DNA of 64,000 nucleotides from Pseudoclavibacter soli DSM 23366 (lineage in GTDB: Bacteria > Actinomycetota > Actinomycetes > Actinomycetales > Microbacteriaceae). Below are positions 1 to 18,670 of the stretch, in pieces. The stretch spans positions 372,001 through 436,000 of the forward strand of contig NZ_AUIC01000003.1 in assembly GCF_000423505.1 (NCBI RefSeq), given 5' to 3'. The first letter of the stretch is position 1. Each line of letters starts with the position of its first letter. The notes below the pieces were generated by a model. The model saw only the letters and a list, made by a program, of their open reading frames with translations, did not search any database and was not told where the DNA came from. The translations under genes and the position numbers were made by a program.

Positions 1-4179
<4,179 letters not shown>

Positions 4180-4371
4180 AAATTTGACTTGGCTATTCAG
4201 AATGTCATCTGACAATTCTGTCTATCCAAAAGGAATCTCACTTACAGAACCGAAGTTCTGAAGTCGAGGTTTTTGGTATCGACATGTGCACACTGTTGAG
4301 TTCTCAAGGATCGGATGCTTCCGGCCTTCGCAGTTCTGAGAAGAACTACTACCTGTCGGGGCAACTTCTCT
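4180..4371 (-). other. rrn leader with boxA-like motif and 16S processing arm
   Basis: This is the transcribed leader between the rrn promoter P1 and the 16S gene. On the minus strand it carries TTGAGAACTCAA (4296-4307), which resembles the boxA-type motif of mycobacterial rrn leaders. The 27-nt stretch 4286-4312 pairs with spacer 2470-2496 at 25 of 27 positions, counting two G-U pairs. That pairing would enclose the 16S RNA in one long helix, the expected RNase III substrate. The pairing is seen directly; its processing role is inferred from known rrn operons. Confidence 0.8.
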
Positions 4372-4399
4372 AGTTTAGCACTTCGTGCTGCCTTGTCAA
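4372..4399 (-). promoter_or_regulatory. rrn promoter P1
   Basis: On the minus strand, TTGACA (4394-4399) and TAAACT (4372-4377) are separated by 16 nt. The TSS would be near 4365, about 185 nt before the 16S gene. The -35 is exact consensus, which fits a strong rRNA promoter. Confidence 0.75.
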
Positions 4400-4445
4400 A
4401 TCGGTGTGACACCGAAGTGGTTGGCAGCGGAAGCGCCGCTTGATC

Positions 4446-4473
4446 AGTTTACCTGATGTTTGTGACTTGTCAA
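4446..4473 (-). promoter_or_regulatory. rrn promoter P2 (upstream copy)
   Basis: A second TTGACA (4468-4473), 16 nt, TAAACT (4446-4451) lies 74 nt upstream of P1. Both hexamers, the spacer length and the flanking GATTTGACAAG are the same as in P1, so the two look like a duplicated promoter unit feeding one operon. Confidence 0.72.
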
Positions 4474-4627
4474 ATCGTGTGTTCGAAGCGAACTTCGAAC
4501 GGCGCTTTGACCCGCCTCAAATATCAAGTTATCAATGATCAATCTCGCACACGAATATGACCGAGACTGTGCTTCATGCACATCCCCCGGACAATGTTTC
4601 CGTGTGGATGACATCCGAAAGTGTATC

Positions 4628-4645
4628 ACATGATTTCCATCATGT
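4628..4645. promoter_or_regulatory. Perfect 18-bp dyad upstream of rrn promoters
   Basis: ACATGAT, TTCC, ATCATGT form an exact 7-4-7 inverted repeat in the tyrS-rrn gap, about 155 nt upstream of the P2 -35. It could be an activator site for the rrn promoters or a chance AT-rich dyad. The rest of 4474-4705 shows no gene. Confidence 0.35.
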
Positions 4646-4705
4646 TTCACATCATTTGGATGGTCCCGCTTGAGGCCTGAACTCTGAGAAGTTTTCAGCA
4701 CCTTT

Positions 4706-4739
4706 GGGGTGACGAGTAGATACTCTACGCAACCACCCC
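4706..4739 (-). terminator. Hairpin downstream of tyrS
   Basis: Seven bases after the tyrS stop there is a two-part stem: outer GGGGTG/CACCCC and inner GTAGA/TCTAC. No U-run follows on the minus strand, so it may be a weak or Rho-assisted terminator or an mRNA 3'-end stabiliser separating tyrS from the rrn promoters. Confidence 0.4.
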
Positions 4740-4745
4740 ATCCGG

Positions 4746-6083
4746 TCAAAATCCCGAACGCAACCCGGGCGTGTCGCCCGTGTTGACGCGGATTCCGGCC
4801 AGAGTCTTCTTGCCGCGGCGCAGCAGTGCGAAGCCGCCATTCAGCAGATCGTCAGCGCTGAGCTTCGCATCAGCGTCATCGACTTTGACGTTGTTGAGAT
4901 AGAGCCCGCCCTGGGAGATGGCACGTCGTGCTTCGCCCGCGCTGCGGAACAGCTCAGTCTCTACTCCGATTGCTGACAGGGGTGTGCCGATCTCGACATC
5001 TGCGTGCGGCAGTTCATCGACTGCTGCCGCCAAGGTTGGAGCGTCAAGGGTAGCCAAGTCGCCTTGCCCGAACAGTGCCTCCGACGCAGCGATCACCGCA
5101 TTCGCCTGAGACGCCCCGTGGGCGATGGCAGTGACCTCGAACGCGAGTCGCCGCTGAGCGGCACGGCGGAATGGCTCTTCAGCGACCAAGCGCTCATATT
5201 CAGTGATCTCTTCACGAGTGAGGAATGTGAACACTTTCAGCCGAGCGATCACATCAGCGTCATCAGTGTTCAGCCAGAACTGATAGAACGCGTACGGGCT
5301 GGTCAGCTCTGGATCGATCCAAATGGCGTTGCCCTCTGACTTGCCAAATTTGGTGCCGTCGGAGTTGGTGATCAACGGAGAGCCAAGCGCATGAACGCTC
5401 GCTCGCTCGACGCGGCGGATCAGGTCGACTCCTCCGACCAAGTTGCCCCATTGATCTTGACCGCCACTCTGAAGTGTCACTCCTTCGCGGCGGAAGAGTT
5501 CGAGGAAGTCGTTGGCCTGCAGCACCTGGTAGCTGAACTCTGTGTAGCTGATGCCGGCATCGGATTTGAGCCGCGCGGAGACGGCATCTTTGGCGAGCAT
5601 CGCGCCGACACGGAAGTTTTTGCCGATGTCTCGCAGAAAGTCGATGGCGCTGAGCTGGGAGGTCCAGTCGAGGTTGTTGACCAGCCGCACCGCGTTGTCG
5701 CCCTCGTCGCTGAGGTATCCAGAGACCTGCGCCTGCAACTGCGTGACCCATTGGGCGACTTGATCGCGGGAATTGAGCGTGCGCTCAGCGGTAGGGCGAG
5801 GATCGCCGATCAAGCCGGTCGCGCCTCCGACCAACGCGTATGGCACGTTGCCCGCCAGCTGCAGGCGACGCATCAGCAGCAGCTGCACCAGGTGCCCCAA
5901 ATGCAGACTGCCCGCGGTGGGGTCGAAGCCGCAATAGTACTTCACTGGCCCAGCGGCCAAGTCGGATCGCAACGCGTCGAGATCAGTACTGACCGAGATT
6001 AGCCCTCGCCAGACCAGCTCGTCGATGATCGAGTCAAAGCTGGTGTCGATCTGCTGCGTTGCCGGTTGCATCGCCTGGGTCAC
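4746..6083 (-). CDS. tyrS: Tyrosyl-tRNA synthetase
   Basis: This cytoplasmic class Ic synthetase charges tRNA-Tyr. The protein of about 445 aa shows the HIGH-type motif HLGHL near residue 60, the substrate-binding YYCGFDPTA before it, the KMSKS-type KFGKS near 250, and a C-terminal S4-like RNA-binding segment. This is the standard bacterial TyrS layout and length. I chose the GTG at 6083 because it starts 28 nt after the argH stop; the open frame continues upstream into argH without a plausible start. ATG at 6071 is the alternative. It is the last gene of the arg run and probably co-transcribed with argH. I see no T-box leader. It is followed by a hairpin and then the rrn promoters. Confidence 0.96.
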   Translation of the reverse strand: MTQAMQPATQQIDTSFDSIIDELVWRGLISVSTDLDALRSDLAAGPVKYYCGFDPTAGSLHLGHLVQLLLMRRLQLAGNVPYALVGGATGLIGDPRPTAERTLNSRDQVAQWVTQLQAQVSGYLSDEGDNAVRLVNNLDWTSQLSAIDFLRDIGKNFRVGAMLAKDAVSARLKSDAGISYTEFSYQVLQANDFLELFRREGVTLQSGGQDQWGNLVGGVDLIRRVERASVHALGSPLITNSDGTKFGKSEGNAIWIDPELTSPYAFYQFWLNTDDADVIARLKVFTFLTREEITEYERLVAEEPFRRAAQRRLAFEVTAIAHGASQANAVIAASEALFGQGDLATLDAPTLAAAVDELPHADVEIGTPLSAIGVETELFRSAGEARRAISQGGLYLNNVKVDDADAKLSADDLLNGGFALLRRGKKTLAGIRVNTGDTPGLRSGF

Positions 6084-6111
6084 GGTATCTGTCTTTCGTC
6101 TGTGTGACGGA

Positions 6112-7545
<1,434 letters not shown>

Positions 7546-8859
7546 TCAGCGCTCCTGCGTGCGCTCGACGGTCACCGGCTCAGCGGCTGCCTCAGCTGCT
7601 TCTGCAGCAGGCAGGCTCGCGGCCCCGGTGGCCTCAATCGAGACCGCGTCCTGTGACAGAGCCAGCGGGTTGTCTCGACGTGCAGCAATCTTGGAGGGCA
7701 GTGACCAGAGCTCGATGAAGCCCTTGGATGACTTGTGATCGAATGTGCCGCCCTCATCGTAGGTGACCAGGTTGAAGTCGTAGAGGCTCTGCGCCGAGCG
7801 ACGCCCGGTGACCGTGGCGCGCCCGCCCTGCAGATGCAGTCGGATGTCACCCGAGACCACCTGCTGGGTCTCTTCGATGAACGCGTCGATGGCACGCTTG
7901 AGCCCGGAGAACCAGAGGCCGTCGTAGACCAGCTGGCTCCAGCGGTTCTCCAGGTCGCGCTTCGTGCGGTTGACATCGCGCTCAAGGGTGAGGTTCTCGA
8001 GCTCTTCGTGCGCGGTGATCAGTGCGATTGCGCCCGGAGCCTCGTACACCTCACGGCTCTTGATGCCCACCAGACGATCTTCAACCAAGTCGAGCCGCCC
8101 GACGCCCTCGTTGCCAGCCAGCACGTTGAGGCGCTCGACTGCCTGCAGCGGGGTGACCGCCTGGCCGTCGATGGCCACGGGAATGCCCTGCTTGAACGTG
8201 ATCGTCACCTCGACGCCCTCGCGAGACGCCTCAGCGGGGTTCTTGGAGTAGGTGTAGAGATCTTCGATCGGTGCGTTCCAGGGATCTTCGAGGAAGCCGG
8301 TCTCGACTGCCTTGCCCCAGACGTTCTGGTCGATGGAGTACGGGCTCTTCTTCGACTGCTTGATCGGCAGCTGGTGCACCGCGGCGTACTCGATGGCGCG
8401 GTCGCGGGTGAGTTCGAGGTCGCGGATGGGCGCGATGGTGGCCAGGTCGGGGCCGAGCGCGGCCACCGCAGCCTCAAAGCGCACCTGGTCGTTGCCCTGA
8501 CCGGTGCAGCCGTGAGCCACGGTATCGGCACCCAGCTCGCGTGCGGTCTGCACAAGGTACTTAGAGATGATCGGGCGTGACAGCGCCGAAACCAACGGGT
8601 AGCTGCGCTGGTACGCAGCGTTGGCCTTGAGCGCAGGCATCAGGTAGTCGCGAGCGAACTCTTCTTTGACGTCGGCGACCACTGCGTCGACCGCGCCACA
8701 AGCGAGCGCGCGCTGGCGGATCTCTTCGAGATCTTCACCACCCTGACCCACGTCTACCGCCAGTGCGACGACGTCTTTGCCAGTGCGCTCCTTGAGCCAG
8801 CCGATCGCGACAGAGGTGTCGAGACCGCCAGAGTACGCGAGAACGATGCGATCAGTCAT
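7546..8859 (-). CDS. argG: Argininosuccinate synthase
   Basis: ArgG condenses citrulline and aspartate with ATP. The PP-loop ATP-binding motif AYSGGLDTS stands at residues 8-16. The ATG at 8859 is chosen because AAGGAG lies a suitable distance upstream and the protein then begins [12 protein letters not shown]; the longer frame to 8907 has no support. The protein is 437 aa, and the last 30 or so residues are an Ala/Glu-rich tail beyond the usual C-terminus. A 64-nt gap separates it from argF; in many actinobacteria argR sits at this point, but here the gap is too short for it. Confidence 0.97.
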   Translation of the reverse strand: MTDRIVLAYSGGLDTSVAIGWLKERTGKDVVALAVDVGQGGEDLEEIRQRALACGAVDAVVADVKEEFARDYLMPALKANAAYQRSYPLVSALSRPIISKYLVQTARELGADTVAHGCTGQGNDQVRFEAAVAALGPDLATIAPIRDLELTRDRAIEYAAVHQLPIKQSKKSPYSIDQNVWGKAVETGFLEDPWNAPIEDLYTYSKNPAEASREGVEVTITFKQGIPVAIDGQAVTPLQAVERLNVLAGNEGVGRLDLVEDRLVGIKSREVYEAPGAIALITAHEELENLTLERDVNRTKRDLENRWSQLVYDGLWFSGLKRAIDAFIEETQQVVSGDIRLHLQGGRATVTGRRSAQSLYDFNLVTYDEGGTFDHKSSKGFIELWSLPSKIAARRDNPLALSQDAVSIEATGAASLPAAEAAEAAAEPVTVERTQER

Positions 8860-8923
8860 GTGTTTCCTGTGCTCCTTCAGACCATGCCGCCGATGCGGCT
8901 TCTGCAATTGTACGTGGTGGGGG

Positions 8924-11025
<2,102 letters not shown>

Positions 11026-11033
11026 GGGTCTGG

Positions 11034-11975
11034 TTATTCCTTTGTCTCTGGTGTGGCTGTAAGTTCTGGGGCTGCGGTGGCGGTGACTTCGGTGCCGATT
11101 CCCCGGTCGGTGAAGATCTCGAGCAGAACCGAGTGTGGAACGCGACCGTCAACGACCGCCGCAGTGTCGACGCCGCCTTCGACCGCATCGAGGCACGCTC
11201 GCATTTTGGGGATCATGCCCGAAGCCAGCCCAGGCAGCAGCTCGGTCAGCTCGCTCGCGGTCAGGGAGGAGATCAGGCTCGAGGTGTCAGGCCAGTTTCG
11301 GTACAGACCCGGCACGTTCGTCAGCAGCACCAGCTTGGCTGCGCCGAGGGCAACCGCCAGTGACGCGGCAGCAGCATCTGCGTTGACGTTCAGCGAGTCT
11401 TCAGGGTGGTCGCCGTCTGGAGCGATGGATGAGACCACCGGAACCCGACCGGCGTCAAGCTGAGCCTGCACAATCGTGGGATCGACTGCGACGACTTCGC
11501 CCACGAGGCCCAAGTCGAGCGGCTCGCCCTGATCGTCTGTCGTGACTCGTGCACCCGTAAACAGGCCGGCGTCTTCGCCGGAGATCGCCACGGCAATCGG
11601 CCCGTGCCGGTTGATACGGCCGACGATGTCTCTGGAGACCTGCCCAGTGAGCACCATGCGCACCACATCGAGCGCTTCGGGAGAGGTGTACCGGTAGCCG
11701 CCGCGAAACTCGCTGGCGATATCAAGCCGTTCGAGCATCCGAGTGATCTGCGGCCCACCGCCATGAACCACCACCGGACGAATGCCCACCATGCTGAGAT
11801 ACACGACATCTTGCGCAAACGCATCGAGCAGCGCTGGATCGGTCATGGCGTTGCCGCCGAACTTGATCACGAAGGTCTCGCCGTGGAACCGCTGCAGCCA
11901 GGGCAGCGACTCGATCAGCGTGCTGGCTTTGATCGCAGCCAAGTGCTGCTCATCGGCGTCTTTCTGATCGATCAT
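11034..11975 (-). CDS. argB: Acetylglutamate kinase
   Basis: ArgB phosphorylates N-acetylglutamate and is the usual feedback-controlled step. The 313-aa amino-acid-kinase-fold protein has the substrate loops KFGGNAM near residue 40 and VVHGGG near 70, and the C-terminal NVNAD segment. It lies 3 nt after argJ and 8 nt before argD. The N-terminus carries an extra helix-length segment before the fold, which in this family is typical of arginine-inhibited enzymes; inhibition is therefore likely but inferred. Confidence 0.96.
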   Translation of the reverse strand: MIDQKDADEQHLAAIKASTLIESLPWLQRFHGETFVIKFGGNAMTDPALLDAFAQDVVYLSMVGIRPVVVHGGGPQITRMLERLDIASEFRGGYRYTSPEALDVVRMVLTGQVSRDIVGRINRHGPIAVAISGEDAGLFTGARVTTDDQGEPLDLGLVGEVVAVDPTIVQAQLDAGRVPVVSSIAPDGDHPEDSLNVNADAAAASLAVALGAAKLVLLTNVPGLYRNWPDTSSLISSLTASELTELLPGLASGMIPKMRACLDAVEGGVDTAAVVDGRVPHSVLLEIFTDRGIGTEVTATAAPELTATPETKE

Positions 11976-11978
11976 TGC

Positions 11979-13133
11979 TCAGCTCTCATATTCACTGTTG
12001 ATCTCGACATACTCATGGGTGAGATCGCTGGTGCGCAGCGTGGCAGTGGCCTCACCGACTTTGAGGTCGATCAGCACATGCACCGCGCGAGTCGAGAATT
12101 CCACCTCAGCAGGGTCGACGTCAGGTGCACCTGCGTGACAGACCCTCGTGCCGTTAATTGTCACGTCGATGTCAAACGGATCGAACTGCGCATCGGTGGT
12201 TCCGACGGCAGCCAACACGCGCCCCCAGTTCGGGTCGTTGCCCGCGATGGCGGTCTTGAACAGGTTGTTGCGCCCGACGGAGCGCCCGACGGTCACCGCC
12301 TCGTCAACGGTCGCCGCATGCACAACCTCAATATCGATAGTGTGCGAGGCGCCTTCTGCATCGTCTTGAATCGCGGCAGCAAGTTCTGTGGCTACCTGGC
12401 TGAGCGCTTGGGTGAACTCTGTCGGGTCGGCGGGCACGTCAGACGCGCCCGAGGCCAGCGCCGTCACTGAGTCGTTGGTTGACATGCAGCCGTCAACGTC
12501 GAGGCGGTTGAAGCTCACGTCGACTGCCTGGTGCAGCGCGCCGTTGAGCGTGTCAGAGTCGAGCACGGCATCGGTGGCAAGCACGACCAGCATGGTGGCC
12601 ATGCCGGGTGCGATCATCCCAGAGCCTTTGGCAATTCCGCCGATGCGCCATCCTGAGGGATGCTCAAAAGTCGCAGTCTTGGGTTTGGTGTCGGTGGTCA
12701 TGATGGCTCGTGCTGCCACGTCGCCGCCGTCTTCGGAGAGCTGCTGGATCGCCGCAGCAATGCCCTCGAGCACCCGTTGCTTGGGCAGCTGATGGCCGAT
12801 GATGCCCGTTGAGCACACCACCACGTCACCAGCAGACACGCCCAGCCCCTCGGCGACGGCCTCGGCCTCGGCGTGGGCCGTCTGGAAGCCTTGTGAGCCG
12901 GTGTAGCAGTTCGCTCCGCCGGAGTTCAGCACCACGGCGTCGATGCGACCGTCTGCCACCGCCTGGCGGCTCCAAATGACTGGGTTCGCCTGGCAACGGT
13001 TCGTGGTGAACACTGCCGCAGCTGCATGATCGGGGCCGTTGTTGACCACGAGCGCCAAATCGAGCCCGCCGTGCTCTTTGATGCCGGCAGCGACTCCGGC
13101 GGCTGAGAATCCTCGGGGGAATGTGACGCTCAT
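11979..13133 (-). CDS. argJ: Bifunctional ornithine acetyltransferase / N-acetylglutamate synthase
   Basis: ArgJ recycles the acetyl group from acetylornithine to glutamate. The 384-aa precursor contains the autoprocessing site in MATMLVV near residue 180, where the Thr becomes the N-terminal nucleophile of the beta chain, preceded by KGSGMI. This motif is diagnostic. Its start overlaps the argC stop as ATGA (13130-13133). Whether it also makes acetylglutamate de novo cannot be told from sequence; no separate argA is present in the window. Confidence 0.96.
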   Translation of the reverse strand: MSVTFPRGFSAAGVAAGIKEHGGLDLALVVNNGPDHAAAAVFTTNRCQANPVIWSRQAVADGRIDAVVLNSGGANCYTGSQGFQTAHAEAEAVAEGLGVSAGDVVVCSTGIIGHQLPKQRVLEGIAAAIQQLSEDGGDVAARAIMTTDTKPKTATFEHPSGWRIGGIAKGSGMIAPGMATMLVVLATDAVLDSDTLNGALHQAVDVSFNRLDVDGCMSTNDSVTALASGASDVPADPTEFTQALSQVATELAAAIQDDAEGASHTIDIEVVHAATVDEAVTVGRSVGRNNLFKTAIAGNDPNWGRVLAAVGTTDAQFDPFDIDVTINGTRVCHAGAPDVDPAEVEFSTRAVHVLIDLKVGEATATLRTSDLTHEYVEINSEYES

Positions 13134-14194
13134 GGTGCGACTCCTTCAGTGGGCAGCCCGGCTCCCTCGTTGAGGCCGAGTGCGATATTGGCAGACTGCA
13201 CGGCGGCGCCCGCCGTGCCCTTGGTGAGGTTGTCGAGAGCAGTGACAGCAACCAGGCGGCCGGCTGCCTCGTCGAGTGCGATGCCGATTGCCGCCACGTT
13301 GGCGCCAAGCACCTCTGCAGTGCTCGGGTATCGGCCGGGAGCGCTCAACGCGATGAACTGCTCATCGCCGTAGGCGGCTTCGTACGCGTCACGCAGATCT
13401 GATTCGGTCACCCCCGGCAGCACTCGAGCCGTCGACGTCGCCAGGATGCCCCGAGACATCGGCACGAGCACCGGAGTGAACGAGATGGTGATGGGGCCTT
13501 CTTCGGGCTGACCAGCAGCCGAGGCGGCCCAGCGCAGATCTTGCTGAATCTCGGGGATGTGGCGGTGCACTCCCCCGACGGCGTAGGCGCTGGCTGCACC
13601 CATGATTTCACTGGCCAACAGGTTGGGTTTGAGCGAACGCCCCGCACCAGAGGGCCCCACCGAGAGCACCGCGACCAAGTCTTGCAGCTCGACAAGACCG
13701 GCAGCCACTGCGGGAGCAAGCCCAAGGCTGACTGCGGTCACATTGCACCCGGGCGCGGCAATACGAGTGGCACCCACGAGGTGCTCACGCTGTCGTGCGC
13801 CGTCACGCGGCAGCTCAGGCAGGCCGTATTCCCAGGCCCCGTGATACTGCCCACCGTAGAACTGCCCCCAGGCATCTTCGTCAACGAGGCGATGGTCTGC
13901 CCCAGCGTCGACCACGACCGTGTCGGGTGACAGCTGATCGGTCAGCTCACCACTCTTGCCATGCGGCAGCGCGACGAACACCAGATCGTGCCCAGCCAAC
14001 GACTCTGCATTGGTATCGGCGAGCACGAGGTCGCCCAGTCGATGCAGATGCGGATGGATGTCGCCCAGACGCGAACCGGCATTGTTATGCGCCGTAACCG
14101 TGCGCACAGTGAACTCAGGGTGGCTGCTCAGCAGACGCAGCAGCTCTCCACCGGCATAGCCCGAGGCTCCGGCGACGGCAACAGAAATCGACAT
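13130..14194 (-). CDS. argC: N-acetyl-gamma-glutamyl-phosphate reductase
   Basis: ArgC reduces acetylglutamyl phosphate with NADPH. The 354-aa protein has the N-terminal nucleotide loop [13 protein letters not shown] near residue 10 and the catalytic cysteine in APGCNVTAV near 155. It is the first arg gene; 48 nt separate it from pheT. The ATG at 14194 has no clear Shine-Dalgarno but sits 6 nt after a TAAGGT -10 hexamer, so its own transcript could be leaderless, while read-through from pheT remains possible. Confidence 0.96.
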   Translation of the reverse strand: MSISVAVAGASGYAGGELLRLLSSHPEFTVRTVTAHNNAGSRLGDIHPHLHRLGDLVLADTNAESLAGHDLVFVALPHGKSGELTDQLSPDTVVVDAGADHRLVDEDAWGQFYGGQYHGAWEYGLPELPRDGARQREHLVGATRIAAPGCNVTAVSLGLAPAVAAGLVELQDLVAVLSVGPSGAGRSLKPNLLASEIMGAASAYAVGGVHRHIPEIQQDLRWAASAAGQPEEGPITISFTPVLVPMSRGILATSTARVLPGVTESDLRDAYEAAYGDEQFIALSAPGRYPSTAEVLGANVAAIGIALDEAAGRLVAVTALDNLTKGTAGAAVQSANIALGLNEGAGLPTEGVAP

Positions 14195-14200
14195 GCCACT

Positions 14201-14206
14201 ACCTTA
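14201..14206 (-). promoter_or_regulatory. -10 hexamer of argC, leaderless type
   Basis: TAAGGT on the minus strand ends 6 nt before the argC ATG, the spacing expected when transcription starts at the start codon. No convincing -35 is visible. Confidence 0.45.
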
Positions 14207-14221
14207 CTCGCGACCGCCGCC

Positions 14222-14250
14222 GCGTCTGAGGCAGGTTGCCTCTCAGACGC
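14222..14250 (-). terminator. Hairpin across the pheT stop codon
   Basis: GCGTCTGAG (14222-14230) and CTCAGACGC (14242-14250) form a perfect 9-bp stem that includes the pheT stop. There is no U-run, so it may attenuate rather than end transcription before argC. Confidence 0.45.
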
Positions 14251-16764
14251 GCGGCGTGGCGCCAAGGCGCTCGGCTGCCAGAGCCACAGCAGCATCGCGG
14301 GCCTCGCTTGCCTCAGCCGCGGTCAGTGTGCGGTCGAGTGCGCGGAAACGCAGTGCGAAGGTCAACGATTTGAACCCAGGCTCAATGCCCTCACCTCGAT
14401 AGTCGTCGACGAGCGCGACGTGCTCCAGCAGCTCACCGGCACCATCAATCACTGCACGCAGAACGGCCGCTGCCGCAGTGTCGGCTGGCACGACCAGCGA
14501 CAGGTCTTGCGTGGCCGGCGTCTGCGTGTGCACTGGCGTAGCCTTCACTTCTTCGGGCGACAGCGCGATGAGTGCGTCAAGGTCAATCTCGGCCACGGCC
14601 ACCCGACCGGTCAGTGCATACTCATGAGCGATGTCGGGGTGCAGCTCACCGGCGAATCCGACGACCACTGCGCCTTCAGCGCGCTCAGCAACCACCTCAG
14701 CGCTGCGCCCGGGATGCAGCCCAGTGACCGAAGCAGACCGCAGAGTGAGCGACACACCCGCCGCGAGCCCCGCCTGCACGACGAATTGCGCGGCTTCTTG
14801 CCAGTCGACCGGCACGGCGTGCACGCCTGGCTGTTTGGCCAACGTCTGCCCAGTGATCACCGCGGCCAAATGCCGAGGCTGATCGGGCAGCGAGGCACCA
14901 AGCGCGGCAAGCTGTTGCGGGGTGGGTCGAGCGCTGCCGACGGGCAACTCGTCGATGCCAAGCTGCTGACCAGTCTGGGGCCGGAAGACCGCCTCCTGCT
15001 CGTAGATCGCCAGATCAGTCAGCCCGCGGGCGACGTTGCGCCGAGCGACAGTCAGCAGACCGGGCAGCACTAGGCGCCGCAGCAGAGCCTCTTTGGCGTC
15101 AAGCGCATTTGCGAGTTCGACCGATGGCAGTTCAGCCGACTCGAACAGGGCATTCTGCGCTGCCGACACGAAGGGGTAACTGAACACCTCGGTGTACCCG
15201 GCGCCAGCCAAGTGACGAGCGATGCGACGTCGCGACTGCTGAGCCGTCGTGTAGCCGCGCCCTGGCGGAGCGACCGGCAGTCGGCTCGGGATGCGCGTGT
15301 AGTCGGCAATGCGGGCGACTTCTTCGATCAGGTCGACCTGTTCGGTGAGATCAGGGCGCCAGCTGGGCGGGGTCACCTGCAAGACGTCGCCGTCTTCGAC
15401 GACCTCGGCGCCAATCTGGCGCAGAATCGAGATCACCTCATCACGGCCGTACTCGACCCCGACGAGCTTTGACGCAGCATCGATCGGCAGCTGGATGGCC
15501 GGGGTCGCCGGCACGTCGGCATACGACGAGCCGAGCTCGGTTGCGGTTCCACCGGCGAGCTCGATGATGAGATCGACCACACGCTGCGCCGCGGCTGCGG
15601 CAATGGTCGGGTCGACACCGCGCTCATAACGCTTTGACGCCTCGCTCGGCAACTTGTGGCGACGGGCAGTGCGCGCAATCGACACCGGTTCGAAAGCGGC
15701 GGCCTCGACGAGCACGCGGTTGGTGGCATCGCTCACCTCAGTGGCGGCGCCGCCCATAACGCCGGCCAAGCCGATGGGCCCCGAGTGATCGGCGATCACC
15801 AGGTCTTCGGCATCGAGCGAGCGCTCCTTGCCATCGAGTGTGGTGAGGTGTTCGCCCGCCTGAGCCCGACGGACGATCAGCCCGGTGTCGACGGTGTCGA
15901 GATCATAGGCGTGGATGGGCTGGCCAGTTTCGAGCATCACGTAGTTCGTCACGTCAACGATCACCGAGACCGACCGAATGCCGGCGAGCGTGAGCCGCTC
16001 GAGCATCCATGGTGGGGTCGCTGCCTTGGCATCAACACCTTCGACGACTCGCGTGACGAAGCTGCGCACCCCCGCCTGACCGCGGATCGGTGCCTCGTCG
16101 CGAATCTCGACGGGGAATCCGCTGCCGAGCGCAGGAGTGCCGACGGCCAGCACCGGATCACGGAAGTCGACGCCTGTGGAGTGTGCATACTCACGGGCAA
16201 CCCCGCGAATCGAGAAGGCATAGCCACGATCTGGGGTGACGTTGATCTCGACTGCGGCATCGTCGAGGCCGAGCAGCGGAATAGCCAGCGTGCCGACCTC
16301 AGGGTCGAGCCCGAGAGCGGCGAGCACGATGATGCCGTTATGGTCTTCGCCAAGCCCCAGTTCACGAGCGCTGGCCATCATGCCGTCAGAGACATGACCG
16401 TAGGTCTTGCGTGCAGCGATGGCGAAGCCGCCGGGTAACACGCTGCCGGGCAACGTGACAACCACTTTGTCGCCGACCACGAAGTTGTGGGCGCCACAGA
16501 CAATGCCACGCACGTCGGCACCGCCGTCGGCGGCTAGCTGCCCTTCTGGAGCGACTCGCACCTGGCACCAGTTGATGGTCTTGCCATTGCTCTGCGGTTC
16601 GGGCTCGGCCGAGAGCACCTGCCCCACAACGAGCGGACCCGACACATCAAAACGATGCACGTCTTCTTCTTCAAGGCCGACTTTGACCAACGCCGCTAAC
16701 ACCGCATCGGTGGAACGATCGGTGAGGTGCACCTGCTCGGCGAGCCAGCTCAGTGGTACCCGCA

Positions 16765-16765
<1 letters not shown>
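14243..16765 (-). CDS. pheT: Phenylalanyl-tRNA synthetase beta subunit
   Basis: PheT is the tRNA-binding and editing subunit of the alpha2-beta2 enzyme. The 840-aa protein has the expected order: N-terminal tRNA-binding (EMAP-like) region with GVVCGAHN-type residues around 90-110, B3/B4 editing domain near 220-400, B5, the catalytic-like core, and the C-terminal FDX-ACB anticodon-binding domain around 745-840. Its ATG overlaps the pheS stop by one base (TGATG, 16763-16767), which ties their translation together. Confidence 0.97.
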
Positions 16766-17814
<1,049 letters not shown>

Positions 17815-17821
17815 TCAGCGT

Positions 17822-17857
17822 GAATGGTTCGGGGCGTTCGCGCCCTCACCCATTCTA
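17822..17857 (-). promoter_or_regulatory. gluD-pheS junction: -10 hexamer and hairpin
   Basis: On the minus strand TAGAAT (17852-17857) overlaps the gluD stop. The following RNA can fold with outer arms GAATGG/CCATTC (17822-17827 with 17850-17855) and inner GGGCG/CGCCC closed by a CGAA tetraloop. No U-run follows. It could be a pheST promoter plus 5'-UTR structure or a processing hairpin. Confidence 0.4.
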
Positions 17858-18670
17858 GCGACGGGAGCGGCTGAGACGGCGCTGCAGCCAAGTGGCGAAG
17901 CCAGAGAGCACCAGGCAGAGCCCGATGTAGATGGCGCCGATAGCCATGGCAGAGGGAATGATCGGATAGCCGAAAGCGGCCTGAGTGCCCAGCGATTTGG
18001 CGACGTAGAGCAGCTCTTCGTAGGTGACGATGAAGCCTAGGGCAGTGTCTTTCAAGATGACGACCAGCTGCGAGATGATCACCGGCATCATGGCCTTGAC
18101 AGCCTGCGGCAACAGGATCAACCGCATAACCCCGGCTTTGCGCAGCCCGATGGAGTAGCCAGCCTCGGCCTGCCCCTTCGGCAGCGACTCGATGCCCGAG
18201 CGGAACACCTCGGCGAGCACCGACCCGTTGTAGACGGTCAGCCCGACCACAACCGCAGCGAAAGGAGTGATGCCCTGCACACCCACCGTCGGAAGCCCGT
18301 AGTAGATGAGCATCATGAGGATCAGCAGTGGCACAGCACGACACAGCTCAGTGATCCAGCCGACGGGCACGCTCACCCATCGGTGTTCGGAAAGACGCCC
18401 GATGGCCAGCAGGAGGCCGAACAACAAACTCAGCACTGAGGCCAGGGCGAAAGCGGAGAGCGTCGAGATGAGGCCGCTGCCAACCTTTGCCCAGACCAGT
18501 GGATAGGTGAAGATCGACCAGCGCTTGGCGTCGAACTGCCCGGCGTTGGCCAGCTGCACGACGATGAAGGCGAGAACGGCAATGACCACGACAATCGTCG
18601 CGACGCCCAGCAGGCGGTTGCGGCGAATCGCTTTGGGGCCGGGGACGTCGAAAAGTACCGATGCTCTCAT
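17855..18670 (-). CDS. gluD: Glutamate-type ABC transporter permease
   Basis: This is an inner-membrane permease of the polar amino-acid (HisM) family. The 271-aa form starts at ATG 18670, which overlaps the gluC stop as ATGA (18667-18670); the longer frame to 18754 would run far into gluC. It has several membrane helices: one near 25-45, several between 75 and 150, and the last near 235-255. The EAA loop region lies around GYSIGLRKAGVMRLILLPQA (about 175-195). With gluA, gluB and gluC it forms one importer; glutamate is the likely substrate by gene arrangement, not by direct evidence. Confidence 0.9.
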   Translation of the reverse strand: MRASVLFDVPGPKAIRRNRLLGVATIVVVIAVLAFIVVQLANAGQFDAKRWSIFTYPLVWAKVGSGLISTLSAFALASVLSLLFGLLLAIGRLSEHRWVSVPVGWITELCRAVPLLILMMLIYYGLPTVGVQGITPFAAVVVGLTVYNGSVLAEVFRSGIESLPKGQAEAGYSIGLRKAGVMRLILLPQAVKAMMPVIISQLVVILKDTALGFIVTYEELLYVAKSLGTQAAFGYPIIPSAMAIGAIYIGLCLVLSGFATWLQRRLSRSRR

